From Dryocosmus kuriphilus (lineage: Eukaryota > Arthropoda > Insecta > Hymenoptera > Cynipidae): a stretch of DNA of 64,000 nt. Positions 1 through 14,100 of this stretch are shown here, piece by piece (position 1 is the first letter of the stretch; each line of letters starts with the position of its first letter). Made by a program: the position numbers and the translations under genes. The DNA is taken from assembly GCA_038277395.1 (NCBI GenBank), contig CM076190.1, forward strand, positions 190,342,001 to 190,406,000. The letters run 5' to 3'. Under the pieces are notes generated by a model that saw nothing but the letters and a program-made list of their open reading frames with translations, searched no databases and was not told the DNA's origin.

Positions 1-1770
1 GTATAGATTTCAGGTGAAAACTCCCAAAAATAAACTAAAATTTATGAGTCGGTAAATGTGAGTTTTTTTACATGTCTTGAAATTCGTAGCGTATTATTTT
101 TCTAAAAATAATTAGAAATGAGTAACTACAATTATTGTCCGTTTGTCAGTTGTCTCCTTGGCAGCTATTTTATCCGGCGGCGGATAATTTTTATCTTTGC
201 CTGGATTGAAACGGTGAAGTACATCTATCAGATTAAAGGATAGAAGAAAGCTCAGGCATTTCTTCTGTGATCGTATTTTCCACTTTTATAAATCTTTATT
301 TCAATTTTTCTTGACCAATCTTAGGCAAAAATGAGAAAGATAAAAAACATGTGTTTTGTTGAGATCTACAAACATTTTATTTATAACATTTTTCGATGAA
401 ATCAATACTTTCAGAGAAAAATAAGAAAAAGCTATTTTTTATATAATATTTATCGTGTGCGGTAGGTCTTAACGTTAACCGATTTAAGAAAGTTTTTTTT
501 TAGACAATTGTAATATGAAAATACATCTTTTCTCGTTGGTCCCAAATTGAAAATCCCATTTTTTTGTTTTTTCGAACCGCCCTATTTTATCCGTTTTAAG
601 AAAATTAAATCCTTTTTTTTTTAATACCGTTGTTCTAATCTTTAATATTTAAGAGCACGCACCTTTAGGATTTTCTTCTGAAAGTACTCTCGATTCGTTG
701 GAGACTGCAGGAAATGTGTCTATAAACATAATATTTAATACATAAGAAGTTGAGTCAACGTTCCTGGTAGTATTGGGAAAGATTATGAAACAGTGCGACA
801 GTAAATGTTGATATTTATACACACGGAATAAAATTTATAGCTTTGTTTTCGAAACAGTCAGCTCTATTTCCAAGTCATGCATTTTCATACCTTTGTGACT
901 TCGTAAATTTCAAATGCTAGGAAACTACGCCTCTTCATTTTTTTATTTTTAAGTTTTAACCTTTGTTCATTTTTACGAAAAGATATTGCCTTAAATTCTC
1001 TTTTATTTAAAAAAAATTGTTCAGATGACCAGGTAATCTTTTCTGGGTTTGAAAATGAATTTTCTTAGCTTTGAATTGAAAAAATTCAAATTTTATTCTA
1101 AAAAAATCTCCTACGCCTTGAAGGGATTTGTTATTTATTAAATAATGAGTGATAAATTTTACAAAACAAACACAAAAAAATTCGAAATGATTATCGAGCT
1201 TAGAATAAAAAATTTGTAATCTCATTGCAATGGTCTCAAATGTCCCCAAAAAAATTTTTTATTTGAGTGATAGGCACAGGATTTCTTCTACAATATAAAG
1301 AGAATATTTTCCATTAAAAATAAATAAAAATTAATTATAACGGGTGATAGAAGAAATCTTGAATTTTGCAGTAAGATTTTATTGATTTTTTAATTGCTTA
1401 AATGAAGGCTTAATATGTGATATACACGCGGAAAGAAGAGTGTTTGAGTAAATGGCAGTAATTGACATTTTTGTTGCAAAAATCAATATAAATGTTAAAA
1501 GCTGTGAATTCTTATAAGATGGATATTAGAAACTGACAATACTTCAGACAATTTCTTTAAAGTATTCAGAGGAGTTGAAAAGCATGAAATCTACTTTATC
1601 AGAACTCAATGATAACTCTTTTTACGATTTTTAAATAAAATCCGAAATATACAATTTTTCTAAAAAATCACCGTGGACCAATCACCGCTCAGCCCCAAAG
1701 CTCGCACTTGCCGATAACGATACATTTCGCGTCCTTCAAGTATAATGTACTGTTACCCTATCTTTGAAAT

Positions 1771-2095
1771 AATAACGTTTTTTTTGCATTAAATTCGCAT
1801 AATTATTAATTATGCGATTTTAGTGTCACAACGTTATTAATTCTACTTCAGAAGAAGAGATGATAACATTTTCTTAGTATTTTTACATCTAGTGTATATA
1901 TAATTAGTCACTATTGTTGAATTAATAACGTTTTTTGCATTTAAATGTTATTCACTATGGCTTCAGAGGAAAAAATATTATCTTTTAGTTATTTTTATAT
2001 GTAATGCATAATACATAAGTGTACACTATTTTTCAGTTAATAACGTTTTTTGAATTAAAATCGCATAATTATTGATATCGTGATTTTAACGTAAG
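1771..2095. repeat. Hairpin subrepeat cluster inside each unit
   Basis: About 140-bp subrepeats, each centred on an inverted repeat. The clearest spans 1771-1838: aataacgtt on one side, aacgttatt on the other, and tcgcataattattaattatgcga at the centre. Degenerate versions follow at about 1921-1975 and 2037-2085, and two more lie at about 3220-3300 and 3395-3450. Equivalent clusters begin near 7371, 12926 and 18520. The GC-poor arms could extrude as cruciforms. They may be remnants of a small inverted-repeat transposon or a structural satellite motif; nothing in the sequence decides between these. Confidence 0.75.
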
Positions 2096-2099
2096 GAAA

Positions 2100-2400
2100 G
2101 CTGCCTACTTCTTTCGCACATTCTCATCACGCGCTTCGCTCGCAAGATTGAGCGCGCCTAGTGCGCGCGATCTGGGGGTCGTCGCGCTTCGCGCTCCGAT
2201 ATATTTGAACCTCGCGTTTCGCGCTCGGATGTTTTTGGTCCTCGCACTTCGTGCTCCGTTTTCGTTACTTGAGGCTTAAACTTTCAAAACACGTGCTTTT
2301 GATGAAATTATTCAATTGAATTTGATTAAAAATTACAAAAAAAATTATTTTACTTAAGGCTATATCGGCTTTTACCGCTTATTGTGCGCACCCAGCTTTT
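2100..2400. repeat. GC-rich palindromic block of the macrosatellite
   Basis: An island with repeated cgcgcttcgcgctc-like palindromes in an otherwise AT-rich unit, followed by a conserved AT-rich tail (aactttcaaaacac...). Equivalents lie at about 7700-7930, 13255-13510 and 18995-19220. The same block plus tail occurs once outside the array at 44430-44860, so this is a mobile or dispersed sequence captured by the satellite unit. The short C/G palindromes look like bacterial REP sequences but the context is eukaryotic. Confidence 0.8.
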
Positions 2401-3619
2401 AGTACGTTGATGTGCACCCAGTGTACCCAGGTACCCACCTCTACTTTTTGAGTGAGAATGCGAATGGACATTCAAGATTGATTCAATTTATCAATTAAAC
2501 ATAAATAAAAAGTATTTGACGTATTACCAAGTTGTATAGTACAGTTCAGTTGCTACAAAGAGAAATCGCGGAGTATTAAAAATATTTATTCATTATAATT
2601 ATCACTATCATACATATTCAAGTATCTTGCTTGATATTTTAGCTGTTACATATTTTGTTAAATGGTTGGATATTCCTTTTATTTTTGAAAATGCCTGTTG
2701 ACATACCAGCTGCTTGGCTGAGAATCAATTTTCTTTGTTGAAAATTGATTTCTCTTGTGTGCATATTCGACTGTAATGGCAATTTTTTTCGTGTAGAGAA
2801 TTTAACGGCTGTTGGTTGAAAAATAATTTTGTTTAAAATTTAAGTTAACTATAAAATTTTCGTTTGAGAATTCATCTTTCTTAGTAGAAAGTTCGATCCT
2901 TTTGTTAAAAATTCATATACTTTCTTACTTAAAGATTAGCCTATTTTGTTGAAATTTTCTTTTTTTTTGAGAATATAACAACTTTTACTAAAAGATCACG
3001 TTTTTTGTTAGAAATTAAATTTTTTTAAATTAAAAATTCAACTATTTTGATGTAAATATATTTTGTTGTTGTTGAAAATTTACCTTTTTTTTGTAAATTC
3101 AATGATTTTTTTTAAAATTCATTTTTAGTTTAAAAATCGTATCTTACATAGTTTGTGGATTACCCCCTATATGAAAAAATAATTTTAAAAATATTATTTC
3201 ATCCTTTGAGGTAAGAATTTATAGCGTTCTTTTTTCGCATTAAAATCGCATCATCGCATCATTAATAATAATAATATGATTTTCATGAAAAAAACGCTAA
3301 TTCTGCAAAAATATGGTAAAATTTATACATTTCACTAAAAATGATGTTAAAAATTATTATTTCTTCGTATGAAATCAGAAGTAATAACTTTTCGTGCATT
3401 AGAATTCGCATAATCACATTTTAATGTAAAAGAAACGTTGTTAATTCAACAATAGAATAAAAGTATATACTCAGGTGAATTATAGGTAAAAATAAAATTT
3501 GAAGTTTTAGAGTAATCTTTAAATTATGAAAAATGTTTTTTTTGTGTATGTCAAAATTCAAGATTTATGCGATCATACGGTATAAATACTTCAAAATTAT
3601 TCATTATGGGGAATATTCT

Positions 3620-5335
3620 CTTTAGAAGAATTTTAAAGATTTTAAAAGATTCCACAAAGATTTCAAATATCTCGACGATTTCGCAAAAATTTCAAGTGTC
3701 TCAAAAGTTTCAAAATATATCACAAACATTTAAAAGGTTTTAAAAGGATTTAAAATATTTTGCAGATTTCACAAAGATATCAGATATTTCATAAAAATTT
3801 CAATAATTTGGAAAATACTTCAAAGAATCAATAGATTTCATGTATATTTTAAGAAATTTAAAATATTTCAAAGACCTTTAATATTTCAAAAGTTGTCACA
3901 AAGAATTTAAAGAATTTAAATATGTAAAAATATTTCACAAATATTTCAAGTTTTCAAAGTTCTAGAAAATTTCAAAAGATATTACAAGGTTTTTAAATGT
4001 TTCAAAGATTTCAAAAGCCTTCACAATGATTAAGAGAGCTTTCCAAAAGATTGCAATAGGTATCACAAACGTTCAAAGAATTTTGAATTGTTTGAAGATA
4101 TTTTGCAAAAATTTCACAAAGGTTGCAAATATTTCAAGAATATCTTAAGAATCTCAAATATTTCAAGAGATTTCAAGGTTTCACAAAGATTAAAAATATT
4201 TAATACAAATTTTAAATATTTCGAGAAGAATTCACATACTTAATACAGTTGACAAATATTTATTAACATTTTAAAATATTTCAAAGATCTCAAAGATTTC
4301 AACGATTTTAAAAGGTGTTAAAAGAATTTATCGATTTCACAAAGATTTCAAATAACTGAAAGATACAAGATTTCACAAAAATCTCAACGATTTCAAATAT
4401 TTCAAGAGACTGTAAAGGTCTCACAAAGTTTTCAGAATATTTCAAAGTTCTCAAATATTTCAAAAGAAAGATTTTACAAAGATTTCAAAATGTCATAAGA
4501 CCCTTAAATACCTCACATACATTTCAAATGTTTCACAAGAAGGTTATAAAAAAGGTTTCAAATAATTTATAAGTATTTCAAAAGATTTTAAGGTTCTTTA
4601 AGATTTCCAAAGATATCAAAAAGTTTTTAATAATTTTAAAAGAGTCCACATTGATTACAAGTGACTCAAAGATATCATATTTCATTTCAGAGATTTCAAA
4701 GACTTTAAAAGGTATGGAAGGTTTCAAAAAGATTCCACAATATTTGAAATTTCTTAGAGATTTCAAAAGAAAGGTTTTGAAGACTTTAAAAGATTTTACA
4801 AAGCTTTCAAATACTTCAAGAGATTTTAAAGTTTCATAAGGATTTCAAATAGTTGACAAATATTTCAAATATTTTATAAAAATTTCAAAGATTTCGAAAA
4901 GACCAAAAAGATTTGATAGATTACACAAAGATTTCGAACGATATCAAAAAGATTTCAAACATTTTAAAAGATTGCACAAAGATTTCAAAATATTTCAAAG
5001 TTTTTGAAGATTTCTAAGGAAAGATTTAAAATTTTTTTAAAGATTTTACAGGGATTTCATACATTTCAAAAATATTTTAAATATCTCAAGTACTTACAGA
5101 GATTCTAAAGTTTTACAAAGATTTCAAATATTTCATATAATTTTTTAGTATTTCACAAACAATAAAAGTATTTCATAAAAATTGCAAATATTTCCAAAAG
5201 TCTTGAAGGATATAATAATCACCACTGAGATTTCAAAGGACATCACAAAGATTTAAACATATTTCACGGATATATAAAAAATTTTACAAAGATCTCAAAG
5301 ATTTCAAGTGATATCAAAATTTTTAAAACTTGTAT
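3620..5335. repeat. Degenerate TTTCAAAGA-rich tandem block
   Basis: About 1.7 kb made almost entirely of variants of aaagatttcaaatatttcaa, with a loose 10-20 bp period. Equivalent blocks lie at about 9180-10890 and 14785-16500; unit 4 lost its copy. The open frames of 62 codons here follow from the low-complexity sequence and are not genes. A weaker block of similar composition, in the opposite sense, lies at about 28265-28620. Confidence 0.85.
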
Positions 5336-5339
5336 ACAT

Positions 5340-5680
5340 TCTCTAGAAGACATGACGATTTTTGTTGGAAAATATTGATTTCGGGCGAAAACTTCTGACA
5401 TACTCTCAAATTGATTAAATCTTACAAGTTTTCTAAATATCCAGTGACTTTTTTTGGAAAAGGTTCAAACTTGTAAGATTTCTAAAAGAACTAATGATTT
5501 TTGTAGTAAAACGGCCTTTTACGGCGAAAATTTCCTAAAGTAACCTCAAATAGTTGAAATTTGTAAGCTTTCTAAATGATCTAACGTTTTTGATAAAAAA
5601 GTATAGATTTCAGGTGAAAACTCCCAAAAATAAACTAAAATTTATGAGTCGGTAAATGTGAGTTTTTTACATGTCTTGAA
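5340..5680. repeat. About 90-bp subrepeats across the unit junction
   Basis: Four degenerate copies of a module running from tctaaa...(a)tgattttt through a g-gcgaaaa segment to ttgaaatttgtaag. The unit boundary chosen here falls inside the fourth. The same module lies at about 10890-11230 and 16500-16840. Recombination between such short modules is a possible way the 5.6-kb array grew. Confidence 0.65.
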
Positions 5681-8600
5681 ATTCGTAGCGTATTATTTTT
5701 CTAAAAATAATTAGAAATGAGTAACTATAATTATTGTCCGTTTGTCAGTTGTCTCCTTGGCAGCTATTTTATCCGGCGGCGGATAATTATTATCTTTGCG
5801 TGGATTGAAACGGTGAAGTACATCTATCAGATTAAAGGATAGAAGAAAGCTCAGGCTTTTTCTTCTGTGATGGTATTTTCCATTTTTATAAATCCTTATT
5901 TCAATTTTTCTTGACCAATCTTAGGCAAAAATGAGAAATATAAAAAAAATGTGTTTTTTTGAGATCTACAAACATTTATTTATAACAATTTTCGATGAAA
6001 TCAATACTTTCAGAGAAAAATGAGAAAAAGCTATTTTTTATATCATATTTATCGTGTGCGGTAGGTCTTAACGTTAACCGATTTAAGGAAGTTTTTTTTT
6101 AGAGAATTTTAAAATGAAAATACATCTTTTCTCGTTGGTCCCAAATTGAAAATCCCATTTTTTTTTGTTTTTTCGAACCGCCCTATTTTATCCCTTTTAA
6201 AAAAATAAATGCTTTTTTTTTTTAATACCGTTGTTATAATCTTTAATATTTAAGAGCACGCACCTTTAGGATTTTCTTCTGAAAGTACTCTCGATTCGTT
6301 AGGGACTGCAGGAAATGTGTCTATAAACATAATATTTAATACACAAGAAGTTGAGTCAACGTTCCTAGTAGTATTGGAAAAGATTATGAAACAGTGCGAC
6401 AGTAAATGTTGATATTTATACACACGGAATAAAATTTATAGCTTTGTTTTCGAAACAGTCAGCTCTATTTCCAAGTCATGCATTTTCATACCTTTGTGAC
6501 TTCGTAAATTTCAAATGCTAAGAAACTACGCCTCTTCATTTTTTTATTATTAAGTTTTAACCTTTGTTCATTTTTATGAAAAAATATTGCTTTAAATTCT
6601 CTTTTATTTAAAAAAAATTGTTTAGATGACCCGGTAGTCTTTTCTGGGTTTGAAAATGAATTTTCTTAGCTTTGAATTGAAAGAGTTCAAATTTTATTCT
6701 AAAAAAATCTCCTACGCCTTGAACGGATTTGTTATTTATTAGATAATGAGTGATAAATTTTGCAAAACAAACACAAAAAAATTCGAAATTATTATCGAGC
6801 TTAGAATATAAGAATTTGTAATCTCATGCAATGGTCTCAAATGTCCCCAAAAAAAATTTTTTATTTGAGTGATAGGCACAGGATTTCTTCTACAATATAA
6901 AGAGAATATTCTCCATTAAAAATAAATAAAAATTAATTATAACGGGTGATAGAAGAAATCTTGAATTTTGCAGTAAGATTTTATTGATTTTTTAATTGCT
7001 TAAATGAAGGCTTAATATGTGATATACACGCGGGAAAAAAGAATGTTTGAGTAAATGGCAGTAATTGACATTTTTGTTGCAAAAATCAATATAAATGTTA
7101 AAAACTGTGAATTCTGATAAGATGGATATTAGAAACTGACAATACTTCAGACAATTTCTTTAAAGTATTTAGAGGAGTTGAAAAGCATGAAATCTACTTT
7201 ATCAGAACTCAATGATAACTCTTTTTACGATTTTAAAATAAAATCCGCAATATACAATTTTTCTAAAAAATCACCGTGGACCAATCACCGCTCAGCCCCA
7301 AAGCTCGCACTTGCCGATAACGATACATTTCGCGTCCTTCAAGTATAATGTACTATTACCCTATCTTTGAAATAATAACGTTTTTTTTTTGCATTAAATT
7401 CGCATAATTATTAATTATGCGATTTTAGTGTCACAACGTTATTAATTCTACTTCAGAAGAAGAGATGATAATATTTTCTTAGTATTTTTACATCTAATGT
7501 ATATATAATTAGTCACTATTGTTGAATTAATAACGTTTTCTGCATTAAAATGTTATTCATTATGGCTTCAGAGGAAGAAATATTATCTTTTAGTTATTTT
7601 TATATGTAATGTATAATATATAAGTTTGCACTATTTTTCAGTTAATAACGTTTTTTGAATTAAAATCGCATAATTGTTGATAACGTGATTTTAGCTTAAG
7701 GAAATCTGCCTACTTCTTTCGCACATTCTCATCACGCGCTTCGCGCTCCGATATATTTGAACCTCGCGTTTCGCGCTCGGATGTTTTTGGTCCTCGCACT
7801 TCGTGCTCCGTTTTCGTTACTTGAGGCTTAAACTTTCAAAACACGTGCTTTTAATGAAATTATTCAATTGAATTTGATTAAAAATTACAAAAAAAATTAT
7901 TTTACTTAAGGCTCTATCGGCTTTACCGCTTATTGTGCGCACCCAGCTTTTAGTACGTTGATGTGCACCCAGTGTACCCAGGTACCCACCTCTACTTTTT
8001 GAGTGAGAATGTGAATGGACATTCAAGATTGATTCAATTTATAAATTAAACATAAATAAAAAGTATTTGACGTATTACCAAGTTGTATAGTACAGTTCAG
8101 TTGCTACAAAGAGAAATCGCGGAGTATTAAAAATATTTATTCATTATAATTATCACTATCATACATATTCAAGTATCTTGCTTGACATTTTAGCTGTTAC
8201 ATATTTTGTTAAATGGTTGGATATTCCTTTTATTTTTGAAAATGCCTGTTGACATACCAGCTGCTTGGCTGAGAATCAATTTTCTTTGTTGAAAATTGAT
8301 TTCTCTTGTGTGCATATTCGACTGTAATGGCAATTTTTTTCGTGTAGAGAATTTAACGGCTGTTGGTTGAAAAATAATTTTGTTTAAAATTTAAGTTAAC
8401 TATAAAATTTTCGTTTGAGAATTCATCTTTCTTAGTAGAAAGTTCGATCCTTTTGTTAAAAATTCATATACTTTCTTACTTAAAGATTAGCCTATTTTGT
8501 TGAAATTTTCTTTTTTTTTGAGAATATAACAACTTTTACTAAAAGATCACGTTTTTTGTTAGAAATTAAATTTTTTTAAATTAAAAATTCAACTATTTTG

Positions 8601-11150
8601 ATGGAAATATATTTTTTTGTTGTTGAAAATTTAACTTTTTTTTGTAAATTCAATGATTTTTTTAAAAATTCATTTTTAGTTTAAAAATCGTATCTTACAT
8701 AGTTTGTGGATTACCCCCTATATGAAAAAATAATTTTAAAAATATTATTTCATCCTTTGAGATAAGAATTTATAGCGTTCTTTTTTTGCATTAAAATCGC
8801 ATCATCGCATCATTAATAATAATAATATGATTTTCATGAAAAAAACGCTAATTCTGCAAAAATATGGTAAAATTGATACATTTCACTAAAAATGATGTTA
8901 AAAATTATTATTTCTTCGTATGAAATCAGAAGTAATAACTTTTCGTGCATTAGAATTCGCATAATCACATTTTAATGTAAAAGAAACGTTGTTAATTCAA
9001 CAATAGAATAAAAGTATATATTCAGGTGAATTATAGGTAAAAATAAAATTTGAAGTTTTAGAGTAATCTTTAAATTATCAAAAATGTTTTGTTTGTGTAT
9101 GTCAAAATTCAAGATTTATGCGATCATACGGTATAAATACTTCAAAATTATTCATTATGGGGAATATTCTCTTTAGAAGAATTTTAAAGATTTTAAAAGA
9201 TTCCACAAAGATTTCAAATATCTCGAAGATTTCGCAAAAATTTCACGTGTCTCAAAAGTTTCAAAATATATCACAAGCATTTAAAAGGTTTTAAAAGGCT
9301 TTAAAATATTCTGCAGATTTCACAAAGATATCAGATATTTCATAAAAATTTCAATAATTTGGAAAATACTTCAAAGAATCAATAGATATCATGTATATTT
9401 TAAGAAATTTAAAATATTTCAAAGACCTTTAATATTTCAAAAGTTGTCACAAAGAATTTAAAGACTCTAAATATGTAAAGATGTTTCACAAATATTTCAA
9501 GTTTTCAAAGTTCTAGAAAATTTCAAAAGACATTACAAGGTTTTTAAATGTTTCAAAGATTTCAAAAGCCTTCACAATGATTAAGAGAGCTTTCCAAAAG
9601 ATTGCAATAGGTATCACAAACGTTCAAAGAATTTTGAAATGTTTGAAGATATTTTGCAAAAATTTCACAAAGGTTGCAAATATTTCAAGAATATCTTAAG
9701 AATCTCAAATATTTCAACAGATTTCAAAGTTTCACAAAGATTAAAAATATTTAATACAAATTTTAAATATTTCGAGAAGAATTCACATACTTAATACAGT
9801 TGACAAATATTTATTAACATTTTAAAATATTTCAAAGATCTCAAAGATTTCAACGATTTTAAAGGGTTTTAAAAGAATTTATCGATTTCACAAAGATTTC
9901 AAATAACTGAAAGATATAAGATTTCACAAAAATCTCAACGATTTCAAATATTTCAAGAGATTGTAAAGGTCTCACAAAGTTTTCAGAATATTTCAAAGTT
10001 CTCAAATATTTCAAAAGAAAGATTTTACAAAGATTTCAAAATGTCATAAGACCCTTAAATACCTCACATACATTTCAAATGTTTCACAAGAAGGTCATAA
10101 AAAAGGTTTCAAATAATTTATAAATATTTCAAAAGATTTTAAGGTTCTTTAAGGTTTCTAAAGATATCAAAAAGTTTTTAATAATTTTAAAAGATTCCAC
10201 ATTGATTACAAGTGACTCAAAGATATCATATTTCATTTCAGAGATTTCAAAGACTTTAAAAGATATGGAAGGTTTCAAAAAGATTCCACAATATTTGAAA
10301 TTTCTTAGAGATTTCAAAAGAAAGGTTTTGAAGACTTTAAAAGATTTTACAAAGCTTTAAAATACTTCAAGAGATTTTAAAGTTTCATAAGGATTTCAAA
10401 TAGTTGACAAATATTTCAAATATTTTATAAAAATTTCAAAGATTTCGAAAAGACCAAAAAGATTTGATAGATTACACAAAGATTTCGAAGGATATCAAAA
10501 AGATTTCAAACATTTTAAAAGATTGCACAAAGATTTCAAAACATTTCAAAGTTTTTTAAGATTTCTAAAGAAAGATTTAAAATTTTTTTAAAGATTTTAC
10601 AGGGATTTCATACATTTCAAAAATATTTTAAAGATCTCAAGTACTTACAGAGATTCTAAAGTTTTACAAAGATTTCAAATATTTCATATAATTTTTTAGT
10701 ATTTCACAAACAATAAAAGTATTTCATAAAAATGGCAAATATTTCCAAAAGTCTTGAAGGATATAATAATCACCACTGAGATTTCAAAGGACATCACAAA
10801 GATTTAAACATATTTCACGGATATATAAAAAATTTTACAAAGATCTCAAAGATTTCAAGTGATATCAAAATTTTTAAAACTTGTATACATTCTCTAGAAG
10901 ACATGACGATTTTTGTTGGAAAATATTGATTTCGGGCGAAAACTTCTGAAATACTCTCAAATTGATTAAATCTTACAAGTTTTCTAAATATCCAGTGACT
11001 TTTTTTGGAAAAGGTTCAAACTTGTAAGATTTCTAAAAGAACTAATGATTTTTGTAGTAAAACGGCCTTTTACGGCGAAAATTTCCTAAAGTAACCTCAA
11101 ATAGTTGAAATTTGTAAGCTTTCTAAATGATCTAATGTTTTTGATAAAAA
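5601..11150. repeat. Macrosatellite unit 2
   Basis: Complete unit. Compared with units 1 and 3 it lacks about 57 bp inside the GC-rich block at about 7740. The missing piece lies between short repeats (cgcttcgc), the pattern expected of a microhomology or slippage deletion. Confidence 0.9.
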
Positions 11151-14100
11151 GTATAGATTTCAAGTGAAAACTCCCAAAAATAAACTAAAATTTATGAATC
11201 GGTTAATGTGAGTTTTTTACATGTCTTGAAATTCGTAGCGTATTATTTTTCTAAAAATAATTAGAAATGAGTAACTATAATTATTGTCCGTTTGTCAGTT
11301 GTCTCCTTGGCAGCTATTTTATCCGGCGGCGGATAATTATTACCTTTGCGTGGATTGAAACGGTGAAGTACATCTATCAGATTAAAGGATAGAAGAAAGC
11401 TCAGGCTTTTTCTTCTGTGATGGTATTTTCCATTTTTATAAATCCTTATTTCAATTTTTCTTGACCAATCTTAGGCAAAAATGAGAAATATAAAAAAAAA
11501 TGTGTTTTTTTGAGATCTACAAACATTTATTTATAACAATTTTCGATGAAATCAATACTTTCAGAGAAAAATGAGAAAAAGCTATTTTTTATATCATATT
11601 TATCGTGTGCGGTAGGTCTTAACGTTAACCGATTTAAGAAAGTTTTTTTTTAGAGAATTTTAAAATGAAAATACATCTTTTCTCGTTGGTCCCAAATTGA
11701 AAATCCCATTTTTTTTGTTTTTTCGAACCGCCCTATTTTATCCCTTTTAAAAAAATTAAATCCTTTTTTTTTTTAATACCGTTGTTATAATCTTTAATAT
11801 TTAAGAGCACGCACCTTTAGGATTTTCTTCTGAAAGTACTCTCGATTCGTTAGGGACTGCAGGAAATGTGTCTATAAACATAATATTTAATACACAAGAA
11901 GTTGAGTCAACGTTCCTAGTAGTATTGGAAAAGATTATGAAACAGTGCGACAGTAAATGTTGATATTTATACACACGGAATAAAATTTATAGCTTTGTTT
12001 TCGAAACAGTCAGCTCTATTTCCAAGTCATGCATTTTCATACCTTTGTGACTTCGTAAATTTCAAATGCTAAGAAACTACGCCTCTTCATTTTTTTATTA
12101 TTAAGTTTTAACCTTTGTTCATTTTTATGAAAAAATATTGCTTTAAATTCTCTTTTATTTAAAAAAAATTGTTTAGATGACCCGGTAGTCTTTTCTGGGT
12201 TTGAAAATGAATTTTCTTAGCTTTGAATTGGAAGAGTTCAAATTTTATTCTAAAAAAATCTCCTACGCCTTGAACGGATTTGTTATTTATTAGATAATGA
12301 GTGATAAATTTTACAAAACAAACACAAAAAAATTCGAAATTATTATCGAGCTTAGAATATAAGAATTTGTAATCTCATGCAATGGTCTCAAATGTCCCCA
12401 AAAAAAATTTTTTATTTGAGTGATAGGCACAGGATTTCTTCTACAATATAAAGAGAATATTCTCCATTAAAAATAAATAAAAATTAATTATAACGGGTGA
12501 TAGAAGAAATCTTGAATTTTGCAGTAAGATTTTATTGATTTTTTAATTGCTTAAATGAAGGCTTAATATGTGATATACACGCGGAAAAAAGAGTGTTTGA
12601 GTAAATGGCAGTAATTGACATTTTTGTTGCAAAAATCAATATAAATGTTAAAAACTGTGAATTCTTATAAGATGGATATTAGAAACTGACAATACTTCAG
12701 ACAATTTCTTTAAAGTATTTAGAGGAGTTGAAAAGCATGAAATCTACTTTATCAGAACTCAATGATAACTCTTGTTACGATTTTAAAATAAAATCCGAAA
12801 TATACAATTTTTCTAAAAAATCACCGTGGACCAATCCCCGCTCAGCCCCAAAGCTCGCACTTGCCGATAACGATACATTTCGCGTCCTTCAAGTATAATG
12901 TACTATTACCCTATCTTTGAAATAATAACGTTTTTTTTGCATTAAATTCGCATAATTATTAATTATGCGATTTTAGTGTCACAACGTTATTAATTCTACT
13001 TCAGAAGAAGAGATGATAATATTTTCTTAGTATTTTTACATCTAATGTATATATAATTAGTCACTATTGTTGAATTAATAACGTTTTTTGCATTAAAATG
13101 TTATTCACTATGGCTTCAGAGGAAGAAATATTATCTTTTAGTTATTTTTATATGTAATGCATAATATATAAGTGTACACTATTTTTCAGTTAATAACGTT
13201 TTTTGAATTAAAATCGCATAATTATTGATATCGTGATTTTAACGTAAGGAAATCTGCCTACTTCTTTCGCACATTCTCATCACGCGCTTCGCTCGCAAGA
13301 TTGAGCGCGCCTAGTGCGCGCGATCTGGTGGTCGTCACGCTTCGCGCTCCGATATATTTGAACCTCGCGTTTTTCGCGCTCGGATGTTTTTGGTCCTCGC
13401 ACTTCGTGCTCCGTTTTCGTTACTTGAGGCTTAAACTTTCAAAACACGTGCTTTTAATGAAATTATTCAATTGAATTTGATTAAAAATTACAAAAAAAAA
13501 TATTTTACTTAAGGCTCTATCGGCTTTCCCGCTTATTGTGCGCACCCAGCTTTTAGTACGTTGATGTGCACCCAGTGTACCCAGGTACCCACCTCTACTT
13601 TTTGAGTGAGAATGTGAATGGACATTCAAGATTGATTCAATTTATAAATTAAACATAAATAAAAAGTATTTGACGTATTACCAAGTTGTATAGTACAGTT
13701 CAGTTGCTACAAAGAGAAATCGCGGAGTATTAAAAATATTTATTCATTATAATTATCACTATCATACATATTCAAGTATCTTGCTTGACATTTTAGCTGT
13801 TACATATTTTGTTAAATGGTTGGATATTCCTTTTATTTTTGAAAATGCCTGTTGACATACCAGCTGCTTGGCTGAGAATCAATTTTCTTTGCTGAAAATT
13901 GATTGCTCTTGTGTGCATATTCGACTGTTTTAATGGCAATTTTTTTTCGGGTAGAGAATTTAACGGCTGTTGGTTGAAAAATAATTTTGTTTAAAGTTTA
14001 AGTTAACTATAAAATTTTCGTTTGAGAATTCATCTTTCTTAGTAGAAAATTCGATCCTTTTGTTAAAAATTCATATACTTTCTTACTTAAAGATTAGCCT

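Larger units (their letters stand above)
1..5600. repeat. Macrosatellite unit 1
   Basis: Complete unit, with boundaries set arbitrarily at gtatagatttca. It holds the long version of the GC-rich block (2100-2260), which includes an extra stretch of about 57 bp around 2143-2199. The window starts at this phase by chance; earlier copies are likely to the left but cannot be seen. Confidence 0.9.

Noticed and set aside
2100..2260. Bacterial REP or contaminating bacterial DNA
   Set aside because: The c/g palindromes are embedded in the AT-rich unit and recur with the same AT-rich tail at 44430-44860.
4578..4839. Overlapping 62-codon frames on both strands, repeated in units 2 and 3
   Set aside because: They lie in the TTTCAAA low-complexity block and result from its composition.
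7817..8026. 69-codon minus-strand frame conserved in macrosatellite units 2, 3 and 4
   Set aside because: Conservation is explained by array homogeneity. It covers the GC block tail, has no family features, and is altered in unit 1 and in the dispersed copy at 44430-44860.
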